64,000 nt of DNA from Phycisphaeraceae bacterium (GTDB lineage Bacteria > Planctomycetota > Phycisphaerae > Phycisphaerales > UBA1924): assembly GCA_020639215.1 (NCBI GenBank), contig JACKHA010000006.1, positions 1-64,000 on the forward strand. Reading direction: 5' to 3'. This document shows positions 17,245 to 25,445 of this stretch, piece after piece. Position 1 is the first letter of the stretch, and each line of letters opens with the position of its first letter. Made by a program: the position numbers and the translations under genes. The notes below the pieces were generated by a model that saw nothing but the letters and a program-made list of their open reading frames with translations, ran no database searches and had not been told where the DNA came from.

Positions 17245-17457
17245 GTGCCACGACCTTGCCGCTCTGGGCAAGGTCGTGTTCAATCACGCCGAGCGGCCCC
17301 GTCGTGTGGCATGCTTGCTGCTCTGAGCCAGCATGCCCGATGAACGGAGCGTTGTTGCACGTTCGGCATGCCTGTGCAGAGCCACAGGCATGCCACACCT
17401 CGGGGGTCCGTCCGTGGGCGGCACGACCTTCGGCCAGAGCCCCGAAGGTCGTGGCAC
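17245..17457. repeat. nested palindromic (REPIN-like) element with four hairpins
   Basis: A 213-bp block bounded by 13-bp exact inverted arms, GTGCCACGACCTT (17245-17257) and its complement (17445-17457). A second pair, GTGTGGCATGC (17304-17314) and its complement (17388-17398), nests inside. Four hairpins follow one another: 17249-17278, 17308-17337, 17365-17394 and 17422-17453. The first, third and fourth have perfect 12-bp stems, and each loop includes GCTCTG or CAGAGC. It lies upstream of the minus-strand paralogue pair and is noncoding. Confidence 0.85.
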
Positions 17458-17698
17458 ATCCGTGCCCGTCGCATCTCGACCACGATCATACCATCCGCCA
17501 CCCCATCCACAACACAAACACCCGCACCGCTCGTCCCCGCCTCGTCCCCCCCACCCCCACCGCTTGTGGTGCGACGCCGCCACTTCGTCCGATCACTACC
17601 TCCGCTCGGGCTCCGACCCGGGCCGCGGCGTTCCGGGGTTGGTACCGGGGCGGTATCGCGGCCGGCTCGGCCCCGGCCCGGGCGGTACAGTCCAGCCG
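17458..17698. other. noncoding spacer before the TSCPD gene
   Basis: Together with the palindromic element this makes 476 bases between genes. Several frames are open, but their products are Pro/Arg/Thr-rich and look like random GC-rich translation. The sequence CACCCCATCCACAACACAAACACC near 17500-17530 is unusually C/A-rich on the plus strand. No promoter could be assigned. Confidence 0.4.
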
Positions 17699-18085
17699 AT
17701 GGACGAGTCGCAGGAATCGCCCCGCATGATGCTCGCTCGCCGTGCGCTGCCCACGACCCGTCAATCCCTCACCCACAAGTTCGCCGTCGCCGGGCACGAG
17801 GGGTATCTGACCATCGGCCTGTACGACGACGGGATGCCCGGCGAGATCTTCATCAAGGTCTCGAAGGCAGGATCGGCGATCTCCGGCTTCTGCCAGGCCT
17901 TCTGCCGCGCGTTCAGCCTGGCGATCCAGCACGGCCTGACGCTGCAGGACGCGGTGGTGCGGTTCAAAGGGATGCGGTTCGAGCCGATGGGCCCGACGAG
18001 CAACCCGGACATCCCGACGGCCGAGTCGATCGTGGACTACGTGGCGAAGTACCTGGAGTTGGAGTTTGGGGGGAGGGGGCGGTAG
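17699..18085 (+). CDS. TSCPD-domain protein (ribonucleotide reductase-associated)
   Basis: A 128-residue protein consisting almost wholly of a TSCPD domain, the small C-terminal module of class II (B12-dependent) ribonucleotide reductases, also encoded separately as NrdJb. Key stretches are GHEGYLTIGLYDDGMPGEIF near residue 36, SKAGSAISGFCQAFCRAFSLA near 59, and FEPMGPTSNPDIPTAESIVDY near 96. The first segment (HKFAVAGHEGYL) matches the start of standalone versions. ATG 17699 was chosen; ATG 17726 is also possible, and neither has a clear Shine-Dalgarno. The catalytic reductase gene is not in the window, so the role is by family only. Confidence 0.82.
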   Translation: MDESQESPRMMLARRALPTTRQSLTHKFAVAGHEGYLTIGLYDDGMPGEIFIKVSKAGSAISGFCQAFCRAFSLAIQHGLTLQDAVVRFKGMRFEPMGPTSNPDIPTAESIVDYVAKYLELEFGGRGR

Positions 18086-18096
18086 GGGTCGCTTCC

Positions 18097-20112
18097 TCAA
18101 TCGAGTTGGTCGACGCCCAGATCGAGCAGGTACTCATAGGTGGGGTCGTAGAAGGTGGGGTCCCGCGTGGGGTCCCCTTCGTCGCCTTCGGGCACGACGA
18201 TGACCATGCCTTGGCGAGCGCGGGTCAGGAGAACACGGTACGCGTTCTTCAGGTACGCCACTCGGTCCTGCGCCCTGATCCGCTTCCATACCGCGCCACG
18301 GAACGCCCACGGCTCCCATCCGTGGGACGTGCTGCGGAAGTCGGCGTCCCAGACGACGCCAACCCAATCCAGTTCCAACCCTTGCACGTCGAACTCGGTT
18401 GCCGCGTCTTCCAAGTACAACGACGATCGCACATCGGTGCCCGGCTTCAAGAACCAGTCGACAGGGTCAAGCGGTGCTCGTACGTCGATCGCGAGTGGTT
18501 TGAGCCGCGACGCCTGCGATGAGACCATGAGGCCGATTCGCTCGTTGCCTCGCGCTCGACTGCGAAGCCAGGCTTTGGCAGCATCCACGCTCCGGCATAG
18601 CACGATTGGATACCGGCTCTTGAGGCCCGCCAAGACCGAACGTGCCGGTCCGACGTCACGGTCGAGCAGTCGTTTGACGAACTCGGACAGACGCTCGGCG
18701 CGAAACGACCGCATCGAAACCGACAGATGCAATGCCGGCTCCCATGAGACCTGCGGGGAGTCGTGCAACTCGGCCAGGGCTTCCCCAGCAGCGAACTCCG
18801 CGTCGTGCAGGTGCGGCGAGATGTGCACTCGCCAGTGCGGGAACGAACCTCGGACCGCTCGCAGCCACTCGCCGATCCCGGCTTCCCCCGTATTGATCTC
18901 CTGACCGCCGCCCACCAAGCAGATGATCGTGGCCCAGTCCGTGTGGCGGTCCATGCAGGAGATCAGGAACTCGGGCTCGGACAACTTCCAGTAGCCCAGG
19001 TTCCGCTTCTGCTTCATGAACTTGGCCGTCTGCTCACGATTCCACGCGCGCTGCGCTTCGTCGAAGAGTGCGACATGATCGAATGGCGCTTCGGGACTGC
19101 GCACGTACTCATCCCGGAAGTGGTGAACGTTCTGGATCATGGCACCGACTTGCCGTCGGGCATCGCCAATTCGCAGCGTCGCGCCGCTAGCGTTCCTATT
19201 GGCCACCCGATCTTGCGCAAGCGCCTCTCGCAGCACCGCGACCAGCGGGCCATTGCCGGACAAGAACACGCAGTGGGAGTCGCGTCCCCGTTCCATGTGC
19301 GTTGACGCGACGTTCAGACCGACGAGCGTCTTGCCGGCACCGGGGACGCCTGTTACGAAACAAATCGACTTCTGTCGGTTCTGGCGGGATTCGCGGACGA
19401 TCCGATCGATCGCGCCGGTGGTGGCAGTGAGATTCGTCGCGCCAGCATCGCCCCGAGAGATGGCCTCGACGGCGTGTCCCCGATACAGCGCCGTCGCAGC
19501 CTCCACGATTGTGGGTGTCGGCGAGTACTGCCCGGCCGCCCAACGCTCCCACTCCACCGCTCGGCCGGGCAATTCCCGCAATGTTGTTCGAATCGTGTCA
19601 GCGAGTGTCCTCGGCACCGCGTCGATGGGGCGCACAACGCCGTCGTCGTCCTGGACTACCGGTTCGGTCGTCGGGGACGACGCTTGCGTGGCGACCAGAA
19701 CTGGAACGAGCGTCGCGTCGTGCGACTCGCTGTGGAAGTTCTTCAGATCGAGGGCATAGTCCCAGACTTGCCGCCGCCCATCCGCACCGAACGATCCATC
19801 TCCGACCTTGAACTCGATGACGACGATGGCGTGGCCGGCGACCATAACGGCGTCCGCCCGCTTTCCGACACGAGGGATCGAGAACTCGAGTGCCAGCCAG
19901 CTCGCCTCGGGCACGTGTGGCAGGGCTTGCTTCAGGATCTGAATAGTCTCAATCCAGGCGTCTCTCTGTGTGGACTCAACCGAAAACGGGCTGCCTCGCA
20001 CGAGTACCGCAAGAATGCCGTCGGTCGACGTCCGTAGGAACTTTGAGGCCGGCGCCGCGTAGAACCAACGCGACCCCACTCCAGCCGAAACCCGAAGTTC
20101 CTGTTGATCCAT
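18097..20112 (-). CDS. DUF2075-type P-loop NTPase with N-terminal PD-(D/E)xK-like nuclease motif
   Basis: A 671-residue protein of the DUF2075 / Schlafen-like helicase group. Residues of about 84-100 read RADAVMV followed 12 residues after the Asp by EFK, a PD-(D/E)xK nuclease arrangement. GVPGAGKT (Walker A, near 257) and VALFDEAQRAW (Walker B) follow. Near the C-terminus, AYRVLLTRARQGMVIVVP is an SF1-helicase motif VI. Such nuclease-helicase fusions are frequent in phage-defence islands, but no partner gene is visible here. ATG 20112 (MDQQEL) was preferred over GTG 20154, which adds 14 poorly conserved residues. Base composition looks less GC-rich than the flanking genes, hinting at horizontal acquisition. 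Confidence 0.82.
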   Translation of the reverse strand: MDQQELRVSAGVGSRWFYAAPASKFLRTSTDGILAVLVRGSPFSVESTQRDAWIETIQILKQALPHVPEASWLALEFSIPRVGKRADAVMVAGHAIVVIEFKVGDGSFGADGRRQVWDYALDLKNFHSESHDATLVPVLVATQASSPTTEPVVQDDDGVVRPIDAVPRTLADTIRTTLRELPGRAVEWERWAAGQYSPTPTIVEAATALYRGHAVEAISRGDAGATNLTATTGAIDRIVRESRQNRQKSICFVTGVPGAGKTLVGLNVASTHMERGRDSHCVFLSGNGPLVAVLREALAQDRVANRNASGATLRIGDARRQVGAMIQNVHHFRDEYVRSPEAPFDHVALFDEAQRAWNREQTAKFMKQKRNLGYWKLSEPEFLISCMDRHTDWATIICLVGGGQEINTGEAGIGEWLRAVRGSFPHWRVHISPHLHDAEFAAGEALAELHDSPQVSWEPALHLSVSMRSFRAERLSEFVKRLLDRDVGPARSVLAGLKSRYPIVLCRSVDAAKAWLRSRARGNERIGLMVSSQASRLKPLAIDVRAPLDPVDWFLKPGTDVRSSLYLEDAATEFDVQGLELDWVGVVWDADFRSTSHGWEPWAFRGAVWKRIRAQDRVAYLKNAYRVLLTRARQGMVIVVPEGDEGDPTRDPTFYDPTYEYLLDLGVDQLD

Positions 20113-20157
20113 CGCTGACCAGGGTAACGAGGATGTGGCGCAAAGGCTGGACACGCC

Positions 20158-20598
20158 CTACGGCAAATCCCTCACCACCTCCACCGCCCTGCCCACCATC
20201 CCGTCCTTGACGCGGAAGACCGAGTAGCCGCTGTGCCCGTTGCGCTGGGGGGTCTGGTAGGCGTACTCGACGTTGATGCCGGCGGTGGCCAGGGCCGCGG
20301 CGATGTCGCGGAAGGCGCCGGGGCGGTCCTGCATGCCGACGACGAGGACCTCAAACTCGGCCATGGGGCCGGCCTTGCCGGTCTCGATGAGCGACTCGCA
20401 CACGCCCTCGAGGCGGTCGACGGGGGTGCCGATGAGGCGGACCACGCCGCGGGCCGACTGGCCGGCATTGTGATGGTGCGAGACGCACAAGGCGGCGATG
20501 TCGACGCCCGCGGCGTCGGCGGCCTCGAGCACGCCGACCAGTTCGCCGGGGCGATCGGCCAGGAAGATCGAGATCTCCTTGAGGACTTCGGCGTGCAT
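20158..20598 (-). CDS. protein of two tandem ACT domains
   Basis: A 146-residue cytoplasmic protein made of two ACT domains, small ligand-binding modules that usually sense amino acids. The first begins ISIFLADRPGELVGVLEAA near residue 10 and the second VLVVGMQDRPGAFRDIAAAL near 84. Each has the Pro-Gly turn and following helix typical of ACT. No enzyme domain is attached, so it is probably a regulator of amino-acid metabolism or of a partner enzyme. ATG 20598 (MHAEVLKEIS) fits the domain start; the frame stays open upstream through hairpin-rich noncoding sequence. Confidence 0.85.
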   Translation of the reverse strand: MHAEVLKEISIFLADRPGELVGVLEAADAAGVDIAALCVSHHHNAGQSARGVVRLIGTPVDRLEGVCESLIETGKAGPMAEFEVLVVGMQDRPGAFRDIAAALATAGINVEYAYQTPQRNGHSGYSVFRVKDGMVGRAVEVVRDLP

Positions 20599-20703
20599 CG
20601 TGGCCTCGAACGCCTCCGCCGCCGGGACGCTCGGGCGGGAACGGGAAGCATAGGGGTCGGGGGCGGGAAGGACCGGCGGGATTCGAGGGGAATCGGCTTG
20701 GGC

Positions 20704-20754
20704 TGCGGGCCTCCGGCCCGCACAAGGACGTGATTGCGGGCGGAACGCCCGCAA
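20704..20754. repeat. pair of adjacent perfect hairpins
   Basis: Two short palindromes stand side by side: TGCGGGCC-TCC-GGCCCGCA (20704-20722) and TTGCGGGCG-GAA-CGCCCGCAA (20734-20754). Both contain TGCGGGC. They lie between the lipoprotein and the ACT protein on the minus strand and may act as terminators without a T run or as REP-type repeats. Confidence 0.65.
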
Positions 20755-20799
20755 CCCCAGGAAGGGCGAGGCGGCCGGCGTCGGTCGCTATCGCCCCGC

Positions 20800-21015
20800 T
20801 CAGTTCGACCGATACCGACGCTGCGAGTCCGAGTTCTGGCTCGGGCCGCCCATCAGGCGATCGAGCACCGTCGGCTGCGTGGGCTCGTATGTGGATGTGC
20901 CCGACGCGCCGATGCCGCGGGTCTCGACGACGCGCTCGTAGCAGCCGCCACTGAGCAGCGCGACGAGGGCGGTGGCGCACACGCCCACGCTCAACCCCGC
21001 GTTACGTCGCGCCAC
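20800..21015 (-). CDS. small lipoprotein
   Basis: A 71-residue predicted lipoprotein. The N-terminal hydrophobic segment ends in a lipobox, ALLSGGC, and the mature part is short and polar (YERVVETRG..., ending SQRRYRSN). The GTG at 21015 gives a compact signal peptide of about 25 residues; ATG 21054 is an alternative that would overlap the YihY gene by 53 nt. With the GTG start the overlap is 14 nt, so it probably belongs to the YihY operon. No function can be assigned. Confidence 0.6.
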   Translation of the reverse strand: MARRNAGLSVGVCATALVALLSGGCYERVVETRGIGASGTSTYEPTQPTVLDRLMGGPSQNSDSQRRYRSN

Positions 21016-22816
21016 GCTCGTGGTCGCTCGACTCGGTCTCGAACTCGTCCGCATCCGACTCTCCGTCTACGGGGGGCCTCCCGGTCGCATCATCGTTGGT
21101 CGGCTCGGCGGCGGTGTCATCCGACTTCCGGACGCGATCGCCGTCCTGCGGGGCGAGGCGTTCTGGAGGACTCGCCCCATCGAGCACCGCCAGCCCTTGC
21201 GTGGCAACAGCCGCTCCTCCCACCGCCGCCGGAACCAGCCCGGCGAGCGTCCGCCCCTCAACGGCCTTGACCGATTGCTCGCGCAGCTCCGCCGCGAGGC
21301 CCCGCGCCGGACCGGCCATGTCGAACCCGATCCGCAGCAGGTCCTCGATCCGCACCCGCTCGGCGGGCCCGGACAGGGTCAGGCCGGTATCAGGCTGCTC
21401 GAGGCGCGACGCGAAGCCCCCCGCGATGAGCCGCTGAACGATCGCCTGCACCGCCCGGTCGTCGAGGCCGACCTTCGTCCCGAGATTCCCGCCCAGCACC
21501 GCCTTGCCGGTGGCGAAGCCGCGCGCGATCTCCGCGGCGACGACAACGACCGCCGCCGGTTCCATCACCGCGGGGGCCGCATCGCGGGCCTCGTCCTCGG
21601 CCTTCCACGTCTTGTAATGCTGCAGCGCGTAGGCGACCTGCAGGCCGAACAGCACGATGAGCCACGTCGCGTACACCCAGATCAGCAGCAGCGGGATGAG
21701 CCCGAGCGAGCCGTACAGGCGGGCGTAGCCGGTGGCGAAGTTGGTGTACTGGGCCAGGCCGAGCTTGCTGATCTCCCACCCCAGGGCGGCGACGAACGCG
21801 CCGATGCACGCGGGGCGCCACGCCACGCGGGTGTTGGGCACCCACAGGTACACGCCGATGAACAGCAGCGTGCTGGTGAGCAGCGTGGCGGAAAATGTGA
21901 TGAGCGTGCCCAGGGCCGAGCCCTGGCCCAGCGCGGGGCTGAGGTCGCCGAGCCACGCCGTGGCCCGGGCGCTGAGGAAGAACGTGAAGAGCACGAGCGT
22001 GAGCCCGAGGGTCAGCATGGTCCAGTACAGCGGGATCCGCTGACGCCACGCACGCCCCCGCGGGGCCCGGTAGATGTCGTTGAAGGCCCGCTCGACCTCG
22101 ATGAGCATCGAGATCGCGGCATACGCGAGCATGAGCACGCCGATGGCGCCGATGGCCTGGAAGGCGATGCGCTGCACTCGATTGACTAGATCGGTGATCC
22201 AGTGGTCCAGGCGCGGCGAGATTGGGGGAGCCGCTTGGGCGTTGTCGGTTCCCGGTGCGCCCGCTGATGGCGGGCTTGCCGACGCCGCCGACCCTGTCGG
22301 GGCGGACGTCATCCCACCGCTGCTCCCACCCGTCGCGCCCGGTTGCTGCGGACCGCTCTGCTGGAGTGCCGGATCCTTCGGCGCGAGGAACTCGAGGCCC
22401 GGGCGGTAGTGGGCCGCCGCCTCCGCCCGCGCCACCGTCTCCTGGTCGATCACGATCTCGGAGATGCCGCTGTACTCCAGCAGGCCGCGGATCGTCTCCT
22501 GCATCCGCTCGGGCGACGCGAACGAGCCCAGCACCGCGATGCCGATCACCAGCGTCGGGATCAGGCCGAAGATCGTGCGATACGACAGCGCCGCGGCCAT
22601 CCGCGGCAGCGACGTGTGCATCAGGATCCGCCCCGCCCGACGCAGCACGTGGATGGTCTGCACGATCTGGCGGTACCAGCGGACGATCCGCCGGATGAGG
22701 CTCTCCTTGCTCGGCGCGTCGGCGTCGTCGCGATCGACCAGCGCGGATTCGTTGCGCCCGACGCCGGTGGCCCGCTGCTCGATCTCTCGCGTCGATTGGC
22801 CGTTTCCCGTGCTCAC
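21002..22816 (-). CDS. YihY/BrkB-family inner membrane protein
   Basis: A 604-residue polytopic membrane protein of the YihY family, whose biochemical role is unsettled. Family signatures include RMAAALSYRTIFGLIPTLV near residue 68, WLLWSY-like RGRAWRQRIPLYW near 255, and GSLGLIPLLLIWVYATWLIVLFG near 375. A Ser/Pro/Gly-rich insert at about 155-200 separates the first helices. The C-terminal 200 residues include a winged-helix-like part (AVQAIVQRLIAGGFASRLE) and an acidic tail. The GTG start at 22816 overlaps the stop of the upstream pseudouridine synthase gene as GTGA, so the two are translationally coupled. Confidence 0.88.
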   Translation of the reverse strand: MSTGNGQSTREIEQRATGVGRNESALVDRDDADAPSKESLIRRIVRWYRQIVQTIHVLRRAGRILMHTSLPRMAAALSYRTIFGLIPTLVIGIAVLGSFASPERMQETIRGLLEYSGISEIVIDQETVARAEAAAHYRPGLEFLAPKDPALQQSGPQQPGATGGSSGGMTSAPTGSAASASPPSAGAPGTDNAQAAPPISPRLDHWITDLVNRVQRIAFQAIGAIGVLMLAYAAISMLIEVERAFNDIYRAPRGRAWRQRIPLYWTMLTLGLTLVLFTFFLSARATAWLGDLSPALGQGSALGTLITFSATLLTSTLLFIGVYLWVPNTRVAWRPACIGAFVAALGWEISKLGLAQYTNFATGYARLYGSLGLIPLLLIWVYATWLIVLFGLQVAYALQHYKTWKAEDEARDAAPAVMEPAAVVVVAAEIARGFATGKAVLGGNLGTKVGLDDRAVQAIVQRLIAGGFASRLEQPDTGLTLSGPAERVRIEDLLRIGFDMAGPARGLAAELREQSVKAVEGRTLAGLVPAAVGGAAVATQGLAVLDGASPPERLAPQDGDRVRKSDDTAAEPTNDDATGRPPVDGESDADEFETESSDHERGAT

Positions 22817-24222
22817 CGCCTGCCCTTACTCCCGCCGGCGCGAGGCCCGCCGGATCGTTTTCCGCCTGGGCCGCCCGGAGAGGCGACCCGGGACCCGCCC
22901 CGTTTGCCGCCGGGCTTGGAGGCCCCGCTCCCACCCTTCTTGGGACGCCCACCGAACGCCTTGCCGGGGCGTGCGGAGGGTCGCCCCGGCCCGCCATCGG
23001 CGCGATCCGTCCGCCGCGCAGGCGGACCGCCCGCCTGCCCACCCGTGTTTCGGCGTTTATCGGGCCCGCCTTGCCCCGAACTCCGGGCCTCTCGACGCGG
23101 GCGATCGGACGCCTCGGTGCCATCGAGCGCCCCGCCCCGCGAGCGCGAACTCATCGGCTTCTTCTTGACCACCTTCTTCTTCCGCCGCTCGTTCAAGCCG
23201 GGCCCACGCCCACGGCGCCGGTCGAGCCCCGACGGGGCCCCGTCGCCCGGTGGCCCGCTGCCACGCCCGCGCCCGGCCCCGCCCTCGGCGTCGATCGGCT
23301 TCCCGATGCCCCGGAATCGGCGAGCGATCCTCGCCTCGGGTGCCGGCGCGCCGCCGCGCCCGCTCGTCCCGCCGGCCGCCGAGCCCCTCCCGCTCACCGC
23401 CCGACGCAAGGCGTGCAGCTCCTCCCGCTCCAGTTCGCGCCACTGCCCGGGCGCCACGCCCCGCAGGCGCACCGGCCCGATCGCCACGCGCTCGACCATC
23501 TTTACCGGGTGCCCGATGGCCGCCAGCGCATCACGAACCGCGGCCACCCGCCCCTCACGCGCCACCAGCTGCAACACGGTCCGCCCCGTCTCGCGCGCCA
23601 GGATCGTGACCTCGACCTTCGCCTGCCGGACCACACCCGCCTCGCGGGCCTCGCGCCGCCCGGCCTGGCCGACCACCTCCATCACCCGCGCCAGCGATTC
23701 CTCGTCCAGCGTGCCGCGCACGACCATCTGGTACGTCTTCTCGACGCCGTAGCGCGCGTGGGTGAGGCGGTTGGCCATCTCGCCGTCGTTGGTCAGGATG
23801 AGCAGGCCCGTGGAGTCGAACTCGAGCCGCCCGGCCACGAACAGGCGCGAGGCCAGCGGGTGCTGCACCGTGTCCAGCACGGTGCGCCGCGAGTCGTCGG
23901 CTCCCTCGCGGGCCGTGGTCAGCGTCCGGGCCGCCTTGTTCATCATCAGGTACAGCAGCGGCTCGGGCTTCGGCACCACCCGCCCGTCCACCGTGATGGT
24001 GTCCGCGTGCGGGTCGGCCCAGGCCGGGAGCGACGACACGACCTCGCCGTTGACCCTGACCCGCCCCTCACGGATGAGAGCCTCGCACTGGCGGCGCGAG
24101 GCGATGCCGGCGTCGTTGAGAACGCGCTGGAGGCGCTCGCCTCGCGGCCCGCCGTCCGCCGCCGGCCCGCGCGCGCCGACCCGCCCCGTTTCCGCCGACT
24201 CTGTTGGCTCGCGTCCTGGCAT
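22813..24222 (-). CDS. RsuA/RluB-family rRNA pseudouridine synthase with basic tail
   Basis: Predicted to isomerise a uridine in rRNA. The 469 residues comprise an S4 domain (RLQRVLNDAGIASRRQCEALI near 28), the catalytic core, and a tail of about 190 residues rich in Gly, Arg, Lys and Pro. Core motifs are MMNKAARTLTT near 93, AGRLEFDSTGLLILTNDGE near 130, and GVEKTYQMVVRG near 160. At the position of the invariant catalytic Asp (GRLD in RsuA) the DNA encodes Glu (GAG). EKTY and TNDG are intact. The basic tail probably binds RNA. It heads a coupled unit with the YihY gene (GTGA overlap). Whether it is RluB- or RsuA-like in target cannot be told. Confidence 0.87.
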   Translation of the reverse strand: MPGREPTESAETGRVGARGPAADGGPRGERLQRVLNDAGIASRRQCEALIREGRVRVNGEVVSSLPAWADPHADTITVDGRVVPKPEPLLYLMMNKAARTLTTAREGADDSRRTVLDTVQHPLASRLFVAGRLEFDSTGLLILTNDGEMANRLTHARYGVEKTYQMVVRGTLDEESLARVMEVVGQAGRREAREAGVVRQAKVEVTILARETGRTVLQLVAREGRVAAVRDALAAIGHPVKMVERVAIGPVRLRGVAPGQWRELEREELHALRRAVSGRGSAAGGTSGRGGAPAPEARIARRFRGIGKPIDAEGGAGRGRGSGPPGDGAPSGLDRRRGRGPGLNERRKKKVVKKKPMSSRSRGGALDGTEASDRPRREARSSGQGGPDKRRNTGGQAGGPPARRTDRADGGPGRPSARPGKAFGGRPKKGGSGASKPGGKRGGSRVASPGGPGGKRSGGPRAGGSKGRR

Positions 24223-24265
24223 CGGGCAATCGTAGTGACGCCGCCCGCCTCGCTTCGAGCACGCC

Positions 24266-25294
24266 TCAGCGCTTGCCCGACGGCCGCCCCGGGCCGCCGC
24301 CGGCGTTGACCGCCCGGTCGCGCCGTGACGGATCGACCACGCCCGAAGGCAGGCCGTACCCGTCGGCCCCGGTCAGCCACACGCTCGACGACATGTCCAT
24401 CGTCTGGGCGATGAACTGCCCGCCCGCGCGGACCTCCATCCGCAGGAACGTCCGCTGCTCGGCCGACAGAAGCACGCCCGCGTCCACCGCGAACACCACC
24501 CGCCCGTCGATCCGCGCATCGGTGATGTCGAGTTCCACCCCCCGGGCCTGCCCGCCCGAGACCCACGCGTCGCCCGTGGCCGAGATCACCGCGACGGGCT
24601 CGCCATCGATGTTCTGCACACGCTCGAGCGTGTACCGCATCTGCAGCGTAAGGCGCCCAACGCCCTTGATCTCCTGCGAACGACGCATGGTCCACGAGTC
24701 TCCGACGTCCACCCCGCCATCGGGCAGCACGTGCCACTGCTGCTCGAGGTTGCCTCGGAAGATCTCCTCGTCCATCGTCGCCCGCATGGCCTCGCGGACG
24801 GCGCGGTCGCGCAGGCCGCTCAGCATCTCCTCGAGCAGGTCCGAGTAGCCATCGATCCGCTGGACCTCACCGACGGGCGACAGGCGAAGCGTGTACTGCT
24901 TGTCGAGCACGAACGCGAACGGGGCGATCAGGTCCTCCCGGACGCGCCGCCGGTCCGCCGCGTTGGAGGAATCGAACCGGATCCGCCCGGCGGCCCCCAG
25001 ATCGCCGTCGACCCGAACTGCCGTGGTTGTCACGTCCAGCTCGCCCGAGCCGCGCCGCTCGCCCACGACGTCCAGACGCTGGGTCGCGACCGTCGTGATG
25101 ACGCTGCTGGCGGTCTCACGCCGGCTCTCGGCCTCGGTCAGGACCTCGGCCCGGTTGTCGTACGTCAGCGACGCCCCCACCGGCCACGAATACCGCATCT
25201 CGACGGACTGCGCACGGGCCACGCCCGTCGCCGCCAGCGCGACGCCGACCCACGCCGCCACGCCCAACCCACACTGCCCGAACCCTCGCGGCAT
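24266..25294 (-). CDS. secreted DUF6263-like protein, paralogue 1
   Basis: A 342-residue exported protein of unknown function, homologous along its length to the next gene upstream (25446-26447). It has a signal peptide (QCGLGVAAWVGVALAATGVARAQ), then a repeated beta-strand architecture beginning YSWPVGASLTYDNRAEV. Shared landmarks are DLIAPFAFVLDKQYTLRLSPVGEVQRIDGYSDLLEEM, LEQQWHVLPDGGVDVGDSW and TDARIDGRVVFAVDAGVLLS. The fold resembles the DUF6263 group by eye only. ATG 25294 is preceded by CAGGAG at 8 nt; an upstream ATG at 25360 lacks a ribosome site. Length and motif order argue for a recent tandem duplication. Confidence 0.75.
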   Translation of the reverse strand: MPRGFGQCGLGVAAWVGVALAATGVARAQSVEMRYSWPVGASLTYDNRAEVLTEAESRRETASSVITTVATQRLDVVGERRGSGELDVTTTAVRVDGDLGAAGRIRFDSSNAADRRRVREDLIAPFAFVLDKQYTLRLSPVGEVQRIDGYSDLLEEMLSGLRDRAVREAMRATMDEEIFRGNLEQQWHVLPDGGVDVGDSWTMRRSQEIKGVGRLTLQMRYTLERVQNIDGEPVAVISATGDAWVSGGQARGVELDITDARIDGRVVFAVDAGVLLSAEQRTFLRMEVRAGGQFIAQTMDMSSSVWLTGADGYGLPSGVVDPSRRDRAVNAGGGPGRPSGKR

Positions 25295-25445
25295 CCTGCG
25301 CTCCTGACCCCGAACCCAGTGGCCCACTCTCTCAGCAGATCCCTCGGGCGCACCCTGCAACCGAACGAGGCGACAGCCACGCCACGCCCCCGCAGCCGGA
25401 TCGGCGGATTCTCACCGACGCACAAGTACCTGATCCGAGAACGGG

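Noticed and set aside
17245..17457. A riboswitch or structured RNA upstream of a gene
   Set aside because: The symmetry is that of nested inverted repeats on both strands, with a shared core elsewhere in the window; no known riboswitch motif is recognisable.
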